Shown here: in pieces, positions 16,314 to 25,419 of the stretch | Numbering within the stretch: position 1 is the first letter of the stretch | Layout of the letters: each line of letters opens with the position of its first letter | Assembly: GCA_937906165.1 (NCBI GenBank) | Contig: CALCYA010000113.1 | Location: forward strand, 1-31,536 | Length of the DNA: 31,536 bases | Origin: an uncultured Bacteroidales bacterium | GTDB lineage: Bacteria > Bacteroidota > Bacteroidia > Bacteroidales > Bacteroidaceae | Direction of reading: 5' to 3' | Position numbers and translations under genes: made by a program | Notes under the pieces: model-generated | Databases searched by the model: none | What the model saw: the letters and a program-made list of their open reading frames with translations, nothing else | What the model was told of the DNA's origin: nothing

Positions 16314-16475
16314 ATGATTATGAAAAAGGATTATATGCACCCTCAGGCCGAGGAAGTGAATGTTGTCGCGGAATCAATACTTGCGCTCAGTACAGGCGAC
16401 GGTCAGCAAGGCAGCGAGACTCCTGAGGCTACAAATGACAGGCGTGGCACTTGGGGCGATGTCTGGGGAAAGTGA
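16314..16475 (+). CDS. Small peptide, 53 residues, unknown function
   Basis: ATG at 16314 (or the in-frame ATG at 16320) opens a short frame ending in TGA at 16473-16475, only 24 bases after the M60 gene, so it is very likely on the same mRNA. The peptide starts 'MIMKKDYMHPQAEEVNVVAE', continues with 'SILALSTGDG', a polar Gly/Ser/Glu/Thr section, and ends in 'RRGTWGDVWGK'. There is no signal peptide or membrane helix. The pattern (a Lys-Lys-x-Tyr-x-x-Pro start, an acidic middle, 'ILALS', then a Gly-rich region with a Trp-containing end) resembles short unannotated peptides I associate with Prevotella-like genomes. That resemblance is from memory and not checked. The function is unknown; a secreted peptide with a leader is one possibility. 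Confidence 0.6.
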   Translation: MIMKKDYMHPQAEEVNVVAESILALSTGDGQQGSETPEATNDRRGTWGDVWGK

Positions 16476-16536
16476 ACGATGAACGTTTAACGATTAACGA
16501 TTGATGAATGTGGGTCCTTGTTTTATGGGGCCGGTT

Positions 16537-16580
16537 ATAGAATAGACGCGGCAGGGAACTCCCTGCCGCGTCTATTCTAT
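16537..16580. terminator. 20-bp perfect inverted repeat between convergent operons
   Basis: Bases 16537-16556 pair perfectly with 16561-16580 around the loop AACT. The stem is GC-rich in its centre. It separates the M60/peptide unit (+) from nuoN (-) and probably acts as a bidirectional terminator. On the plus strand the T-run (16590-16595) begins only after nine other bases, and on the minus strand no T-run follows, so it is not a textbook intrinsic terminator. Confidence 0.65.
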
Positions 16581-16593
16581 GTGTGTATCTTTT

Positions 16594-18018
16594 TTACAGT
16601 CCGAAAGCAATCTTGTCTATGCCGGAATAAATGAAACTGCATATACCGCACAGGATGATTCCCACAACGCATATTGTTAGGCTTGCACGTGTATAGGGGT
16701 CGCTCTTGATACGAGGTAGCGCATTGTTGCTCTCCTTCATGTACATTGCCTTTACAATCAGGAGGTAGTAGTAGAGTGATATGACGGTGTTAAGCAGCGC
16801 CAGGAACACCAGAACCTTGAAACCGGAACCGAATGCACTCATGAAGACGAAGAACTTGCTGAAGAATCCTGCGAAAGGTGGTATGCCGGCAAGGGAGAAA
16901 AGGGCCAGAGTCATAATGAAAGCAAGCTTGGGATTGCTCTTGTAGAGCCCGTTGTATGTCTCACGCTTGACGGTGTCGCCGGTCTGCCACTCAATGGCCT
17001 CGATGATTGCGAATACAGCCATGTTGGCTACTATGTAAACAATGACGTAGAACACCATGGCTGTCATTCCACCTGCATTTCCACCAATGACTGCCAACAT
17101 GATGTATCCTGCCTGTGATATACTGCTGAATGCCATGAAACGCTTGAGAACGCTCTGCTTCAGAGCCATTAGGTTAGCAACTGTAATGCTGGCAAGTGAG
17201 GTGATGTAGATGATAGTCTGCCACTGCTCCATCATCGAACCGAATACCTTTACAAGCACAATGAACAGGGTGAAGACAGCTGCGCCTTTGGAAATTACCG
17301 ACAGGTAAGCCGTTACCGATGTGGGGGCTCCCTGGTAGCTGTCGGCTGTCCACATGTGGAACGGGACAAGGGAAATCTTGAAGCCCATGCCTGTGAAGAA
17401 CAGCACAAGTGCAAATATCTGCATAGGTGTACCCAAAAGCAGGTTGCTCATGTCTGCAAAGTAAAGCGTGCCTGTAGTTCCGTAGAGGAACGATACGCCA
17501 TAGAGCATCATTGCCGACGAGAACATCGAAGTCAGGATATATTTTATTCCGGCTTCGGCCGAGTTGTGGCTGTACTTGTCGAATGCCACAAGACATGCCA
17601 GCGGCAACGATGCCAGCTCAATACCCACGAACAACAGCAGGAAGTGGCGTGCACTTATCATGAAGTACATTCCCAGCAGCGTGCTGAGCAGAAGGATATA
17701 GAACTCTCCCTGTTTGTAGAAGGTTGTAGAGCTTGTGAGCCATCTGTTTGCCTGTAGAATGACGAGCATGCTTCCGAAAGCAAGTATGGCCTTCATGAAT
17801 ACTATCATGGTGTTGCTCTCATACATTCCACCGAACAGCGTGAAGGAACTTCTGTCGCTCAATGTGAGTATTACAAGTACAAGTGTCGATATGCACACCA
17901 ACGGGTGGAACATACGGCGGTAGTGTCCTGTAGATATCAGGTCGTACAGGAATATCACGAGGTATATGCATAGCAGGCTCACCTCGGGCCGCATCGCAAA
18001 AAATTGGATATAATTCAT
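16594..18018 (-). CDS. nuoN: Complex I (NADH dehydrogenase-like) subunit N
   Basis: NuoN is one of three antiporter-like proton-pumping membrane subunits of complex I. The product is 474 residues from 'MNYIQFFAM', with about 14 hydrophobic segments and family signatures such as 'FHMWTADSYQGAPTSVTAYLSVISKGAA' (split here by position, around residues 225-255) and 'FSLAGIPPFAGFFSKF'. The frame is open back to 18132, but those 38 upstream residues are polar, overlap the nuoM end and are not family-like, so the ATG at 18016-18018 is the start. It is the last gene of the operon and lies 26 bases behind nuoM. Confidence 0.95.
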   Translation of the reverse strand: MNYIQFFAMRPEVSLLCIYLVIFLYDLISTGHYRRMFHPLVCISTLVLVILTLSDRSSFTLFGGMYESNTMIVFMKAILAFGSMLVILQANRWLTSSTTFYKQGEFYILLLSTLLGMYFMISARHFLLLFVGIELASLPLACLVAFDKYSHNSAEAGIKYILTSMFSSAMMLYGVSFLYGTTGTLYFADMSNLLLGTPMQIFALVLFFTGMGFKISLVPFHMWTADSYQGAPTSVTAYLSVISKGAAVFTLFIVLVKVFGSMMEQWQTIIYITSLASITVANLMALKQSVLKRFMAFSSISQAGYIMLAVIGGNAGGMTAMVFYVIVYIVANMAVFAIIEAIEWQTGDTVKRETYNGLYKSNPKLAFIMTLALFSLAGIPPFAGFFSKFFVFMSAFGSGFKVLVFLALLNTVISLYYYLLIVKAMYMKESNNALPRIKSDPYTRASLTICVVGIILCGICSFIYSGIDKIAFGL

Positions 18019-18044
18019 ATAAATATAGTAGCTGTAGATTCTTG

Positions 18045-19529
18045 TTAATGTATTTTTGCAAGCACGTCGCCCACGCCACTGCCTACAAGGTTGCTTATCC
18101 ACATTGGTGCAACACCGATGGCTATCACGCAAATGACAAGGCAGATGATTGTGAAGCGCTCATCCCAGGTAGCGTCGCTCAATTTCTTGTGCTCTTCATT
18201 CTCCGGCTCACCGTAAAGTATGCGGCCCACAACGCGCAGAATGTATACGGCTGTGATTACAATGCTTGTACAGGCGATTATTGTCACTACACGGTGGAAC
18301 ATGTCGTTCACCTCAAATGCACCCACAAAGATTGTCATCTCCGCAACGAATCCGCTGAATCCTGGCAAACCGAGATTTGCGAGTCCGGCAATGACGTATC
18401 CCACAGCGAGGAACGGCATGATCTTCATGAGTCCGCGCATCTGGCGTATGTCGCGTGTATGTGTGCGTCCGTAAATCATACCAATGAGTGCGAAGAACAG
18501 TGCTGTCATCAATCCGTGTGAAAGCATCTGCAATATCGCACCTGTACAGGCGCTCTTTGTCATCATGAGGATGGCGAAAAGTACGAGTCCGCAGTGCGAT
18601 ACCGATGAGTATGCGTTAATGTACTTGAGGTCGGTCTGGCTTATGGCGCTCAATGCTCCGTAGACAACGCTCACTGTAGTAAGTATGATGAATATCCATG
18701 CGAGGTCCTCGGCTGCCTGTGGCAACAGGTACATGGCAATGCGGAAACAGCCGTAGCCTCCCAGTTTCATAAGCACTCCGGCGTGGAGCATTGATACCGA
18801 TGTGGGTGCACAGGCGTGTCCGTCGGGGCTCCAGGTGTGGAACGGGAAGAGTGCTCCAAGAACTCCGAAACCGATGAATGTGAGCGGGAAGAAGATGTAT
18901 TGTGTCTCAACTGGGATGCAGTCGAGTGCTGCAATCTCGTGTATGTTCATTGTTGTGGCACCGCTGCCGAAATAGATTCCGAGTATACCCATCAGCAGGA
19001 ACGCGGAGCCTCCCATGAGCATCAGTGTCAGCTTCATTGCCGAGTACTCCTTTCTGCCGCTACCCCATACGCCAATGAGCAGGTACATGGGGATGAGGGC
19101 TGTCTCGTAGAACATGAACATGGTGAAAAGGTCGGTAGATATGAAGAAACCGTATACTCCCAAAGAGAGCAGTGTGAACCAAAGGAAGAACTCCTTTGTC
19201 ATCGGCTTCAGCCTCCATGATGCAAATGTTCCTGTGAACACGATTATAGAAGAGAGCAAAAGCATTGCCACCGATATTCCGTCTACACCTATTGAAAGGC
19301 AGATGTTCAGCGGTTCATACCAGCTCCATGAGTCGCAGTAGAGCATTATATCGCTGTTCCCGCCGTTGCGCAGGGCAATAAAGTCCGCTGTAAGATAAAC
19401 CGACAACACAAGCAGTGCCGTTGAACCGGCTACCATTGTCGCACGCACCTGGTTGAGGCTGCGGCTACCCCATAATGCAAGTAGCATCACAAGGGGGATA
19501 ATAACAAATAAAAGCAGTATATTCATCAT
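18045..19529 (-). CDS. nuoM: Complex I subunit M
   Basis: NuoM is the second antiporter-like subunit. It has 494 residues and about 14 membrane helices. Typical features are the helix-7 region 'LGALFPFHTWSPDGHACAP' with its conserved proton-path residues, 'SVSMLHAGVLMKLGGYG' and the earlier 'FYETALIPMYLLIG' containing the essential glutamate. It starts with 'MMNILLLFVIIPLVML', 16 bases after nuoL. All expected features are intact. Confidence 0.96.
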   Translation of the reverse strand: MMNILLLFVIIPLVMLLALWGSRSLNQVRATMVAGSTALLVLSVYLTADFIALRNGGNSDIMLYCDSWSWYEPLNICLSIGVDGISVAMLLLSSIIVFTGTFASWRLKPMTKEFFLWFTLLSLGVYGFFISTDLFTMFMFYETALIPMYLLIGVWGSGRKEYSAMKLTLMLMGGSAFLLMGILGIYFGSGATTMNIHEIAALDCIPVETQYIFFPLTFIGFGVLGALFPFHTWSPDGHACAPTSVSMLHAGVLMKLGGYGCFRIAMYLLPQAAEDLAWIFIILTTVSVVYGALSAISQTDLKYINAYSSVSHCGLVLFAILMMTKSACTGAILQMLSHGLMTALFFALIGMIYGRTHTRDIRQMRGLMKIMPFLAVGYVIAGLANLGLPGFSGFVAEMTIFVGAFEVNDMFHRVVTIIACTSIVITAVYILRVVGRILYGEPENEEHKKLSDATWDERFTIICLVICVIAIGVAPMWISNLVGSGVGDVLAKIH

Positions 19530-19545
19530 TTATTCTCCTTTCATC

Positions 19546-21474
19546 TTAATTGAAGTATAGCAAGAACAGCAGTATCATAAGCGCACCGCTCAGGAAGTAG
19601 ATACAATAGGACTGTACGTTTCCGCTCTGCAACGGGCGGATGAAAGCACCGGCCCACTGTGTGCCCTTTGCGATGAGGTCGAGTGAACCGTCGATGACAT
19701 GACGGTCGAACCATGCAATAGGGCGGCTTATGCTGTTGAATATTATTCTCTTTGTAACGAACAGCCATGCCTCGTCCATGTAGAAACGGTGGTAGGCTGC
19801 TCTGATGGGCTCGCGCAGCACAACATTGACAATTCGTGTTATACGGCTGTTTGCCCTTATGTACATTATTGTGGCAACGACAATGCTTGAAAGGGCAAGC
19901 ATGATGCTTGTTGTCGCCACCTCGGTGTCAAGGTGTATCGTGTATGCCTCGCCGTTGCTGCTTATGAACTCTCCGAATGGGATGAAGCCGGCAACGCAGG
20001 TTGCAGCAGCAAGTATTATAAGCGGAAGGGTCATTGTCCATGGTGCTTCGTGCGGCTTGTGCGGCTCATGCGCTGTAGCACCGGCCTTGTACTGTGCCAA
20101 CTGCTCCTCGTAGTAGCTCTTGCCCCAGAAAATGAGGTAGTAGAGACGGAACATGTAGAATGCGGTCATTGCAGCAATGGCGCTCATGAAAAGTCCCATA
20201 GGTGCCGAGAAACTGTAGCATGCCGCCAGAATCTCGTCCTTGCTGAAGAATCCGCTGAACGGCGGTATTCCTGCTATGGCAAGACAGGCGATGAGGAATG
20301 TTATGTGAGTTATCGGCATATACTTGCGCAGGCCGCCCATGTGGCTCTTCTCGTTGCTGTGTACGGCATGTATAATAGCTCCGGCGCCAAGGAAAAGCAG
20401 TCCCTTGAATATTGCGTGTGTGAAGAGGTGGAACATTGATGCCATGTAGCCGAGGCCGCCTTCATGCGGGTCGGTACTTGTGCATACACCCAAAGCAACC
20501 ATCATGAATGCAATCTGTGATATCGTGGAGAATGCGAGTACGCGTTTGATGTCTGTCTGCACGCAGGCTACTACTGCTGCGTAAAGCGCTGTGAAAGCGC
20601 CGACGTATGCGATTATGTGCAGCATGTCGGGAGCATAACCGACGAACAGCGGGAACATGCGTGCCACAAGGAACACTCCGGCAACAACCATTGTGGCAGC
20701 GTGTATGAGTGCCGATACCGGTGTCGGGCCCTCCATTGCATCGGGCAGCCATATGTGCAACGGGAACATGGCGCTCTTTCCTGCACCGCCGATGAACATA
20801 AGTATAAGTGCTGTGGGCAACACACCGCCGGCTGTCGCAAGTGCCGCCTCGTCCGGGATGAAAGAGAATGTGCCCATGTAGTACCCGTACACGAGTATTC
20901 CTATGAGGAAGAAGAGGTCGGCAAAACGTGTTACAATGAAGGCCTTCTTGGATGCCGCAATGGCCGCCGGCTTGGTGTAGTAGAAGCCTATGAGCAGGTA
21001 TGATGAAACACCTACAAGCTCCCAGAAGATGTACATCTGGAAAATGTTCGTTGCAACGACGAGCCCCAGCATTGAGAATGTGAAGAGTGAAAGGAACGCG
21101 TAATAGCGCTGGAAACCGCGCTCACCTTCCATGTAGCCCAGTGAGTAGATATGTACCATCAGGCTTATGGTGGTTATCACCACAAGCATCATTGCCGAGA
21201 TGGGGCTGATGAGTATGCCCATATCGATGCTCAATGTCTTGTTGATAGGCAACCAGGTGAAGTTGTACGGCATGACTTCTGCAAAGATACCCTCTGCATC
21301 ACGTCCTGCTGCAAAGTAACTGATAGTCACGGTGTATGCAAGCACGGTGGCGGCAAGCAGCGACAGGGTACCGATGGTGCCGGCAACCTTGTGCGGCATC
21401 TTGTTGCCTGCAAGTGCGAGTAATATGAAACTCAACAGCGGCAGTGCCAATATGTATATTGAATGTTCCATCAT
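19546..21474 (-). CDS. nuoL: Complex I subunit L
   Basis: NuoL is the distal antiporter-like subunit with the long lateral helix. The 642-residue length fits. Signatures include 'FWELVGVSSYLLIGFYY' (containing the conserved glutamate), 'FPLHIWLPDAMEGPTPVSALIHAATMV' (given here as the region around residues 230-257) and 'IAGIPPFSGFFSKDEIL'. A loop near residue 465 is rich in His, Pro and Ala ('HEPHKPHE'). The C-terminal hydrophobic segment (about 620-642) completes the lateral arm. The start lies one base after the nuoK stop, so translation of the two is probably coupled. Confidence 0.96.
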   Translation of the reverse strand: MMEHSIYILALPLLSFILLALAGNKMPHKVAGTIGTLSLLAATVLAYTVTISYFAAGRDAEGIFAEVMPYNFTWLPINKTLSIDMGILISPISAMMLVVITTISLMVHIYSLGYMEGERGFQRYYAFLSLFTFSMLGLVVATNIFQMYIFWELVGVSSYLLIGFYYTKPAAIAASKKAFIVTRFADLFFLIGILVYGYYMGTFSFIPDEAALATAGGVLPTALILMFIGGAGKSAMFPLHIWLPDAMEGPTPVSALIHAATMVVAGVFLVARMFPLFVGYAPDMLHIIAYVGAFTALYAAVVACVQTDIKRVLAFSTISQIAFMMVALGVCTSTDPHEGGLGYMASMFHLFTHAIFKGLLFLGAGAIIHAVHSNEKSHMGGLRKYMPITHITFLIACLAIAGIPPFSGFFSKDEILAACYSFSAPMGLFMSAIAAMTAFYMFRLYYLIFWGKSYYEEQLAQYKAGATAHEPHKPHEAPWTMTLPLIILAAATCVAGFIPFGEFISSNGEAYTIHLDTEVATTSIMLALSSIVVATIMYIRANSRITRIVNVVLREPIRAAYHRFYMDEAWLFVTKRIIFNSISRPIAWFDRHVIDGSLDLIAKGTQWAGAFIRPLQSGNVQSYCIYFLSGALMILLFLLYFN

Positions 21475-21475
21475 T

Positions 21476-21787
21476 TTAGTGCTTTAAGTTAGTCAACCGT
21501 TTGATATGTATTGAGTGGAAGTTGCGGTATACATTGATGATAATGGCAATTGCCACCGCTGTCTCTGCCGCCGCAATACCTATACCGAAGAGCGAGAATA
21601 TATATCCCTCGAGGTGCTCGGGGTGGCAGTATGCGTTGAATACGGCAAAATTGATGTCAACCGCATTGAGCATAAGCTCCGTACAGATGAGCAATGATAC
21701 CAGGTTACGGCGTGTGAAGAAACCGAATACTCCCACAAAGAAGAGTACAGCCGAAAGAATCAGCATATATTGTGCAGGTATTGTCAT
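21476..21787 (-). CDS. nuoK: Complex I subunit K
   Basis: NuoK is a small three-helix membrane subunit (103 residues, the usual size) that joins the quinone-reaction end to the antiporter-like subunits. It carries the two conserved buried glutamates expected for the proton path, in 'LICTELMLNAVDINF' and 'GIAAAETAVAIAI'. It starts 'MTIPAQYMLILSAVLFF', five bases after nuoJ. Confidence 0.95.
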   Translation of the reverse strand: MTIPAQYMLILSAVLFFVGVFGFFTRRNLVSLLICTELMLNAVDINFAVFNAYCHPEHLEGYIFSLFGIGIAAAETAVAIAIIINVYRNFHSIHIKRLTNLKH

Positions 21788-21792
21788 GGCTT

Positions 21793-22296
21793 TTACTTTT
21801 TACGTGCGATGAGTATGGCTCCCACAGTGCAGGCAAGCAGCAATACGCTCATTACCTCGAATGGGAGTATGTAATGGAATTTCTCTGTACCCATCAGCGC
21901 CAGTCCGAGCTCACGCATCGCAACGCCGTCTGCATTGACGGTGCCCTGTGAGAATTGGGTGGTATTGATAAGGTATATCGTTATAATCATTCCGGTCATT
22001 GCCGTTACCGTTCCGGCAAGGTATCGTCGCATTGAAGTCTGCGTCACGTCGACGCTGCCTTTACCGAGCAGCAGGACTACAAAGATGAGCAGCACCACAA
22101 TACCGCCTGCATACACGGTAATCTGTACAGCACCCAGGAATGTGTAGTGGAGCATGAAATAGAGTCCGGCTGTACCGAACAGCACGAACAGCAGCAGGGT
22201 GGTGGCACGCATGATCTTGCTCGATGTCACTGCAAAGAGCGCTGCGATTACCATCATTAAGGCAAGCCCCGAGAAAATAATCAGGTTGATACTCAT
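21793..22296 (-). CDS. nuoJ: Complex I subunit J
   Basis: NuoJ is a five-helix membrane subunit of 167 residues, including the helix whose pi-bulge region couples quinone chemistry to pumping ('YTFLGAVQITVYAGGIVVLL', split over residues 51-70). Length and hydrophobicity match the family. It lies six bases after nuoI and five before nuoK, in the standard H-I-J-K order. Confidence 0.94.
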   Translation of the reverse strand: MSINLIIFSGLALMMVIAALFAVTSSKIMRATTLLLFVLFGTAGLYFMLHYTFLGAVQITVYAGGIVVLLIFVVLLLGKGSVDVTQTSMRRYLAGTVTAMTGMIITIYLINTTQFSQGTVNADGVAMRELGLALMGTEKFHYILPFEVMSVLLLACTVGAILIARKK

Positions 22297-22302
22297 ATCC
22301 TT

Positions 22303-22749
22303 TTATCTGTTAAGTTTCAAAACTAGTTTCTTGCGGTCGAAGACTGCATTCTCGAACTCGTTGCTGAACTCGATTGCATTCTTCGGACATACATTCACAC
22401 ACAATTGGCAGAACATGCATGCGCCGAGGTCATAACTGTATTCCACAAGCATCTTCTTGCTCTTACCGGTCTCCTCGTCTGTGACTGTCTTTGTCGTTAT
22501 TCTGATTGTGCCGTTGGGGCAGGTCTGCAGGCAAAGTCCGCAGGCGATGCACTTGTTGTTGCCGTCGGCATCGTGTGGCATTACAAGGCGCGCCCTGTGG
22601 CGCTCCGAGATATGCTGTGTCTTCCTGTTCTCGGGATACTGCTCTGTCACCTTTCGGGTGAAGAACTCCTTTAGAGTCACTTTCAAGCCTGTGGACAAGG
22701 ACTTCACTGTATACCAGACAGCTCCTATATATGTATCTTCAAATTTCAT
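22303..22749 (-). CDS. nuoI: Complex I subunit I (two [4Fe-4S] ferredoxin)
   Basis: NuoI carries clusters N6a and N6b, which pass electrons towards NuoB. Both ferredoxin motifs are complete: C67-C70-C73-C77 and C111-C114-C117-C121, where C77 and C121 are each followed by proline. The length of 148 is in range. In a complex I without NuoEFG, this subunit is a likely docking site for an outside electron donor such as reduced ferredoxin, as proposed for related ferredoxin-dependent complexes. It lies 11 bases after nuoH. Confidence 0.96.
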   Translation of the reverse strand: MKFEDTYIGAVWYTVKSLSTGLKVTLKEFFTRKVTEQYPENRKTQHISERHRARLVMPHDADGNNKCIACGLCLQTCPNGTIRITTKTVTDEETGKSKKMLVEYSYDLGACMFCQLCVNVCPKNAIEFSNEFENAVFDRKKLVLKLNR

Positions 22750-22760
22750 GTCATACTATT

Positions 22761-23837
22761 TTAAAAGGTCCAACCCATTACCACAAAGATTGTCATTATC
22801 AGCAGGTTCAGAAGTCCTATGGGAACAAGGTATTTCCACTCCAGTACAAGCACCTGGTCAATACGCAGGCGGGGGAATGTCCACCTTATCCACATGAGTA
22901 CCCACACCACGAACAGTGTCTTGCCGATGAACCACACACAACCCGGTATATAGCACATTATGTGGTTGAATGTGTCAAGCCCGGAGATGTATAACGGTGC
23001 CCAGCCTCCAAGGAATATCGTAGATGCTATTCCTGCGATGATGAACATGTTCATGAACTCGGCAACATAGAAAAGGCCGAAGCCCATACCGGAATACTCG
23101 GTGTGGAATCCTGCTGTCAACTCCGATTCGGCCTCGGGAAGGTCGAACGGTGCGCGGTTGGTTTCGGCGTTACCTGCAATGATGTATATGATGAATGCAA
23201 TGACTGCCGGAATGTGTCCGCGGAAAATGAACCAGCCCTTGGTCTGTATCTCGGTAAGCTCGCTTATCTGCATTGTGCCGCTCAACACCACAAGCGTGAG
23301 GATGCTGAGGCCCATTGAGAGCTCATAGCTGATCATCTGTCCGCCGCTTCGCATGGCGCCTATCATCGAGAACTTGTTGTTGCTGCTCCATCCTGCCAGC
23401 AGAATACCGAGGATTCCGAACGATGAGGCTGCCATGATGAAGAAGATGCCTATGTTGAAATCAAGTACCTGAAGACCGCGTGCGAACGGCAGGCAACTGA
23501 ATGTGATAAGCGAACTCATCACGACAAGGAACGGTGCAAGGTTGTAGAGGATGCGGTCGGAGTTCTTTATCTCGATGATCTCCTTGATAAGCATCTTGAA
23601 AACGTCCGAGAATACCTGCAGCAAACCCCATTTGCCCACTCGGGTCGGGCCCAGGCGGCACTGGAACGATGCACACACCTTACGCTCCATGTAAATCATC
23701 AGTATGGCAAACGACAAGTACGCCACCAGGGCACATACCGCAGCCAGGATGCACTCCACCACAATTGCCAGCTGGTGGGGCATTACCGACTCTAAAAAAC
23801 TGTCGATAGCTGTGACTATTGTATTGAAATCTATCAT
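22761..23837 (-). CDS. nuoH: Complex I subunit H
   Basis: NuoH is the eight-helix membrane subunit that forms the quinone chamber with NuoB and NuoD. It has 358 residues from 'MIDFNTIVTAIDSFLES'. The most conserved loop, 'TNRAPFDLPEAESEL' and 'GFHTEYSGM', is intact, and 'RLGPTRVGKWGLLQ' lies near the start. The frame is open back to 23918, but the first 27 residues are basic, overlap the nuoCD end and lack family similarity, so the ATG at 23835-23837 was chosen. It begins 11 bases after nuoCD. Confidence 0.95.
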   Translation of the reverse strand: MIDFNTIVTAIDSFLESVMPHQLAIVVECILAAVCALVAYLSFAILMIYMERKVCASFQCRLGPTRVGKWGLLQVFSDVFKMLIKEIIEIKNSDRILYNLAPFLVVMSSLITFSCLPFARGLQVLDFNIGIFFIMAASSFGILGILLAGWSSNNKFSMIGAMRSGGQMISYELSMGLSILTLVVLSGTMQISELTEIQTKGWFIFRGHIPAVIAFIIYIIAGNAETNRAPFDLPEAESELTAGFHTEYSGMGFGLFYVAEFMNMFIIAGIASTIFLGGWAPLYISGLDTFNHIMCYIPGCVWFIGKTLFVVWVLMWIRWTFPRLRIDQVLVLEWKYLVPIGLLNLLIMTIFVVMGWTF

Positions 23838-23848
23838 CTTTTCTCTTT

Positions 23849-25414
23849 TTATCGGTCTATGTCGGGGATTACGTAATCGAGCGAAGCTCCTATTGTTATG
23901 AGGTCGGCAATCTTGCAACCCTTCATTATCTTGTGTGCGGCAGCAAGCAACGGGAGACCTGTCGGGCGGAACTTGAGACGGTAAGGAGTCTTGTCGCCAC
24001 GGCTCTCGATGAAGACGCTGAACTCTCCGCGGGTGCCCTCTACCGATGCGCTGAAACGGCCTTCGGGCAGTTTGATAATAGGCTTTGTCTTGATCTTGTA
24101 CTCGCCCTCGGGAATATTGTCGATGAGCTGCTCAATTATATGTATCGATTCAAGAATCTCCTCAAGACGCACTATAAGGCGTGCATAGCAGTCACCCTCG
24201 GTGTGCAGTATCTCCTTGAACTCTACCTTGTCATATAACGCATAAGGATGACGCTTTCTCACGTCGCAGGCCCAGCCAGAAGCACGTCCTGTGCCGCCTG
24301 TTGCACCAAAAGAGATTGCATCTTCACGTGAGAGTACGCCCACGCCTATTGAACGGTTGCGGAAAATCACGTTGTTTACAAACAGGTCGTAATACTCCTT
24401 TATCCTCTTCTTCTGGTCGTTGCAGTACTCCTTGACTTTTCTTGCGAAATCGGGGGTGATGTCTGCCTGTACTCCACCTATCACATAATAGTTCTGTATG
24501 AGTCTTCCGCCGGTGACCTCTTCCATGATGTCAAGGATTTTCTCACGCTCGCGGAATCCGTATATGAAGCCGGTAATCGCGCCCATATCCATTGCCATAC
24601 ATGAATACATGAGCAGGTGCGAGTCGATACGCTGCAACTCGTCCATGATGGTACGTATGTATTGAGAGCGGTCGGTAAGCTCAAGACCCAAGGCTTTTTC
24701 CACGCACATACATACTGCGTGACGGTTCTGGTGGGCGCTCAGATAGTCGAGCCTGTCGCAGAACGGGAGAATCTGCGGATATGTACGGCTCTCACACATC
24801 TTCTCAATGCCGCGGTGTATGTAACCGCAGCGTATATCAACCTTGCGCACCTCCTCGCCTTCAAGGGCAAGGTGAAAGTGCAGCACACCATGGGTGGCAG
24901 GGTGCTGGGGGCCGATGTTTATGATGAACTGATCGTAGTGGAGAATCTTCAGCTTCTCCACAATCTCGGCCATCTCCTTGTCGTCCTGGATGTCATATTC
25001 GCGCTTGAACTCCTCGGCGGGCTCGCTGTTCAGGCGTACCGGGTTCAGCTCCTCACTTGCGTCGTAATCCTTACGCAACGGATGGCCTACCCAGTCATTG
25101 CGCAGGAACAGGCGTCGCAGGTCGTGGTGCCCTGTGAACACTATTCCGAAAAAGTCGTATACCTCGCGCTCATACAACTCTGCAACCTGCCATATATCGC
25201 TGACAGAGGGCAACTGCGGTTTCTCGCGGTCGGTAGTGCGCACGGCAAGTTCTTTGTTCTCGTGTGTCTCGCTGTTCTCGAGTATATATATGGCTCCAAG
25301 GCCCTCTTCGCCCCAGTCCATTCCCACAACTTCGCGCAGAAAGTCCATACCGTTCTTGCGCTGTTCAAGCATGGTGTCGCGGAAATCCTTTATATCTATG
25401 AATTTAACCTCCAT
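23849..25414 (-). CDS. nuoCD: Complex I fused subunit C/D
   Basis: This is a natural fusion of NuoC (30 kDa) and NuoD (49 kDa). Residues 1-145 are the NuoC part, with the signature 'YEREVYDFFGI' at about 81-91 and 'HPLRKDY' at 111-117. From about 163 the NuoD part begins with 'NIGPQHPATHGVLHF', followed by 'GYIHRGIEKM', 'YPQILPFCDRLDYLS' and the C-terminal 'DYVIPDIDR'. NuoD lines the quinone site next to cluster N2. The C-D fusion also occurs in enterobacteria and is usual in Bacteroidetes. At 521 residues it is shorter than the roughly 600 of E. coli, mainly in the NuoC half. It starts five bases after nuoB. Confidence 0.96.
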   Translation of the reverse strand: MEVKFIDIKDFRDTMLEQRKNGMDFLREVVGMDWGEEGLGAIYILENSETHENKELAVRTTDREKPQLPSVSDIWQVAELYEREVYDFFGIVFTGHHDLRRLFLRNDWVGHPLRKDYDASEELNPVRLNSEPAEEFKREYDIQDDKEMAEIVEKLKILHYDQFIINIGPQHPATHGVLHFHLALEGEEVRKVDIRCGYIHRGIEKMCESRTYPQILPFCDRLDYLSAHQNRHAVCMCVEKALGLELTDRSQYIRTIMDELQRIDSHLLMYSCMAMDMGAITGFIYGFREREKILDIMEEVTGGRLIQNYYVIGGVQADITPDFARKVKEYCNDQKKRIKEYYDLFVNNVIFRNRSIGVGVLSREDAISFGATGGTGRASGWACDVRKRHPYALYDKVEFKEILHTEGDCYARLIVRLEEILESIHIIEQLIDNIPEGEYKIKTKPIIKLPEGRFSASVEGTRGEFSVFIESRGDKTPYRLKFRPTGLPLLAAAHKIMKGCKIADLITIGASLDYVIPDIDR

Positions 25415-25419
25415 CTCTG

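Noticed and set aside
18019..18132. Longer upstream start for nuoN
   Set aside because: The 38 added residues are polar, basic and Cys-rich, overlap nuoM and do not fit a NuoN N-terminus.
23838..23918. Longer upstream start for nuoH
   Set aside because: The added 27 residues are basic and overlap nuoCD; the normal family start is at 23837.
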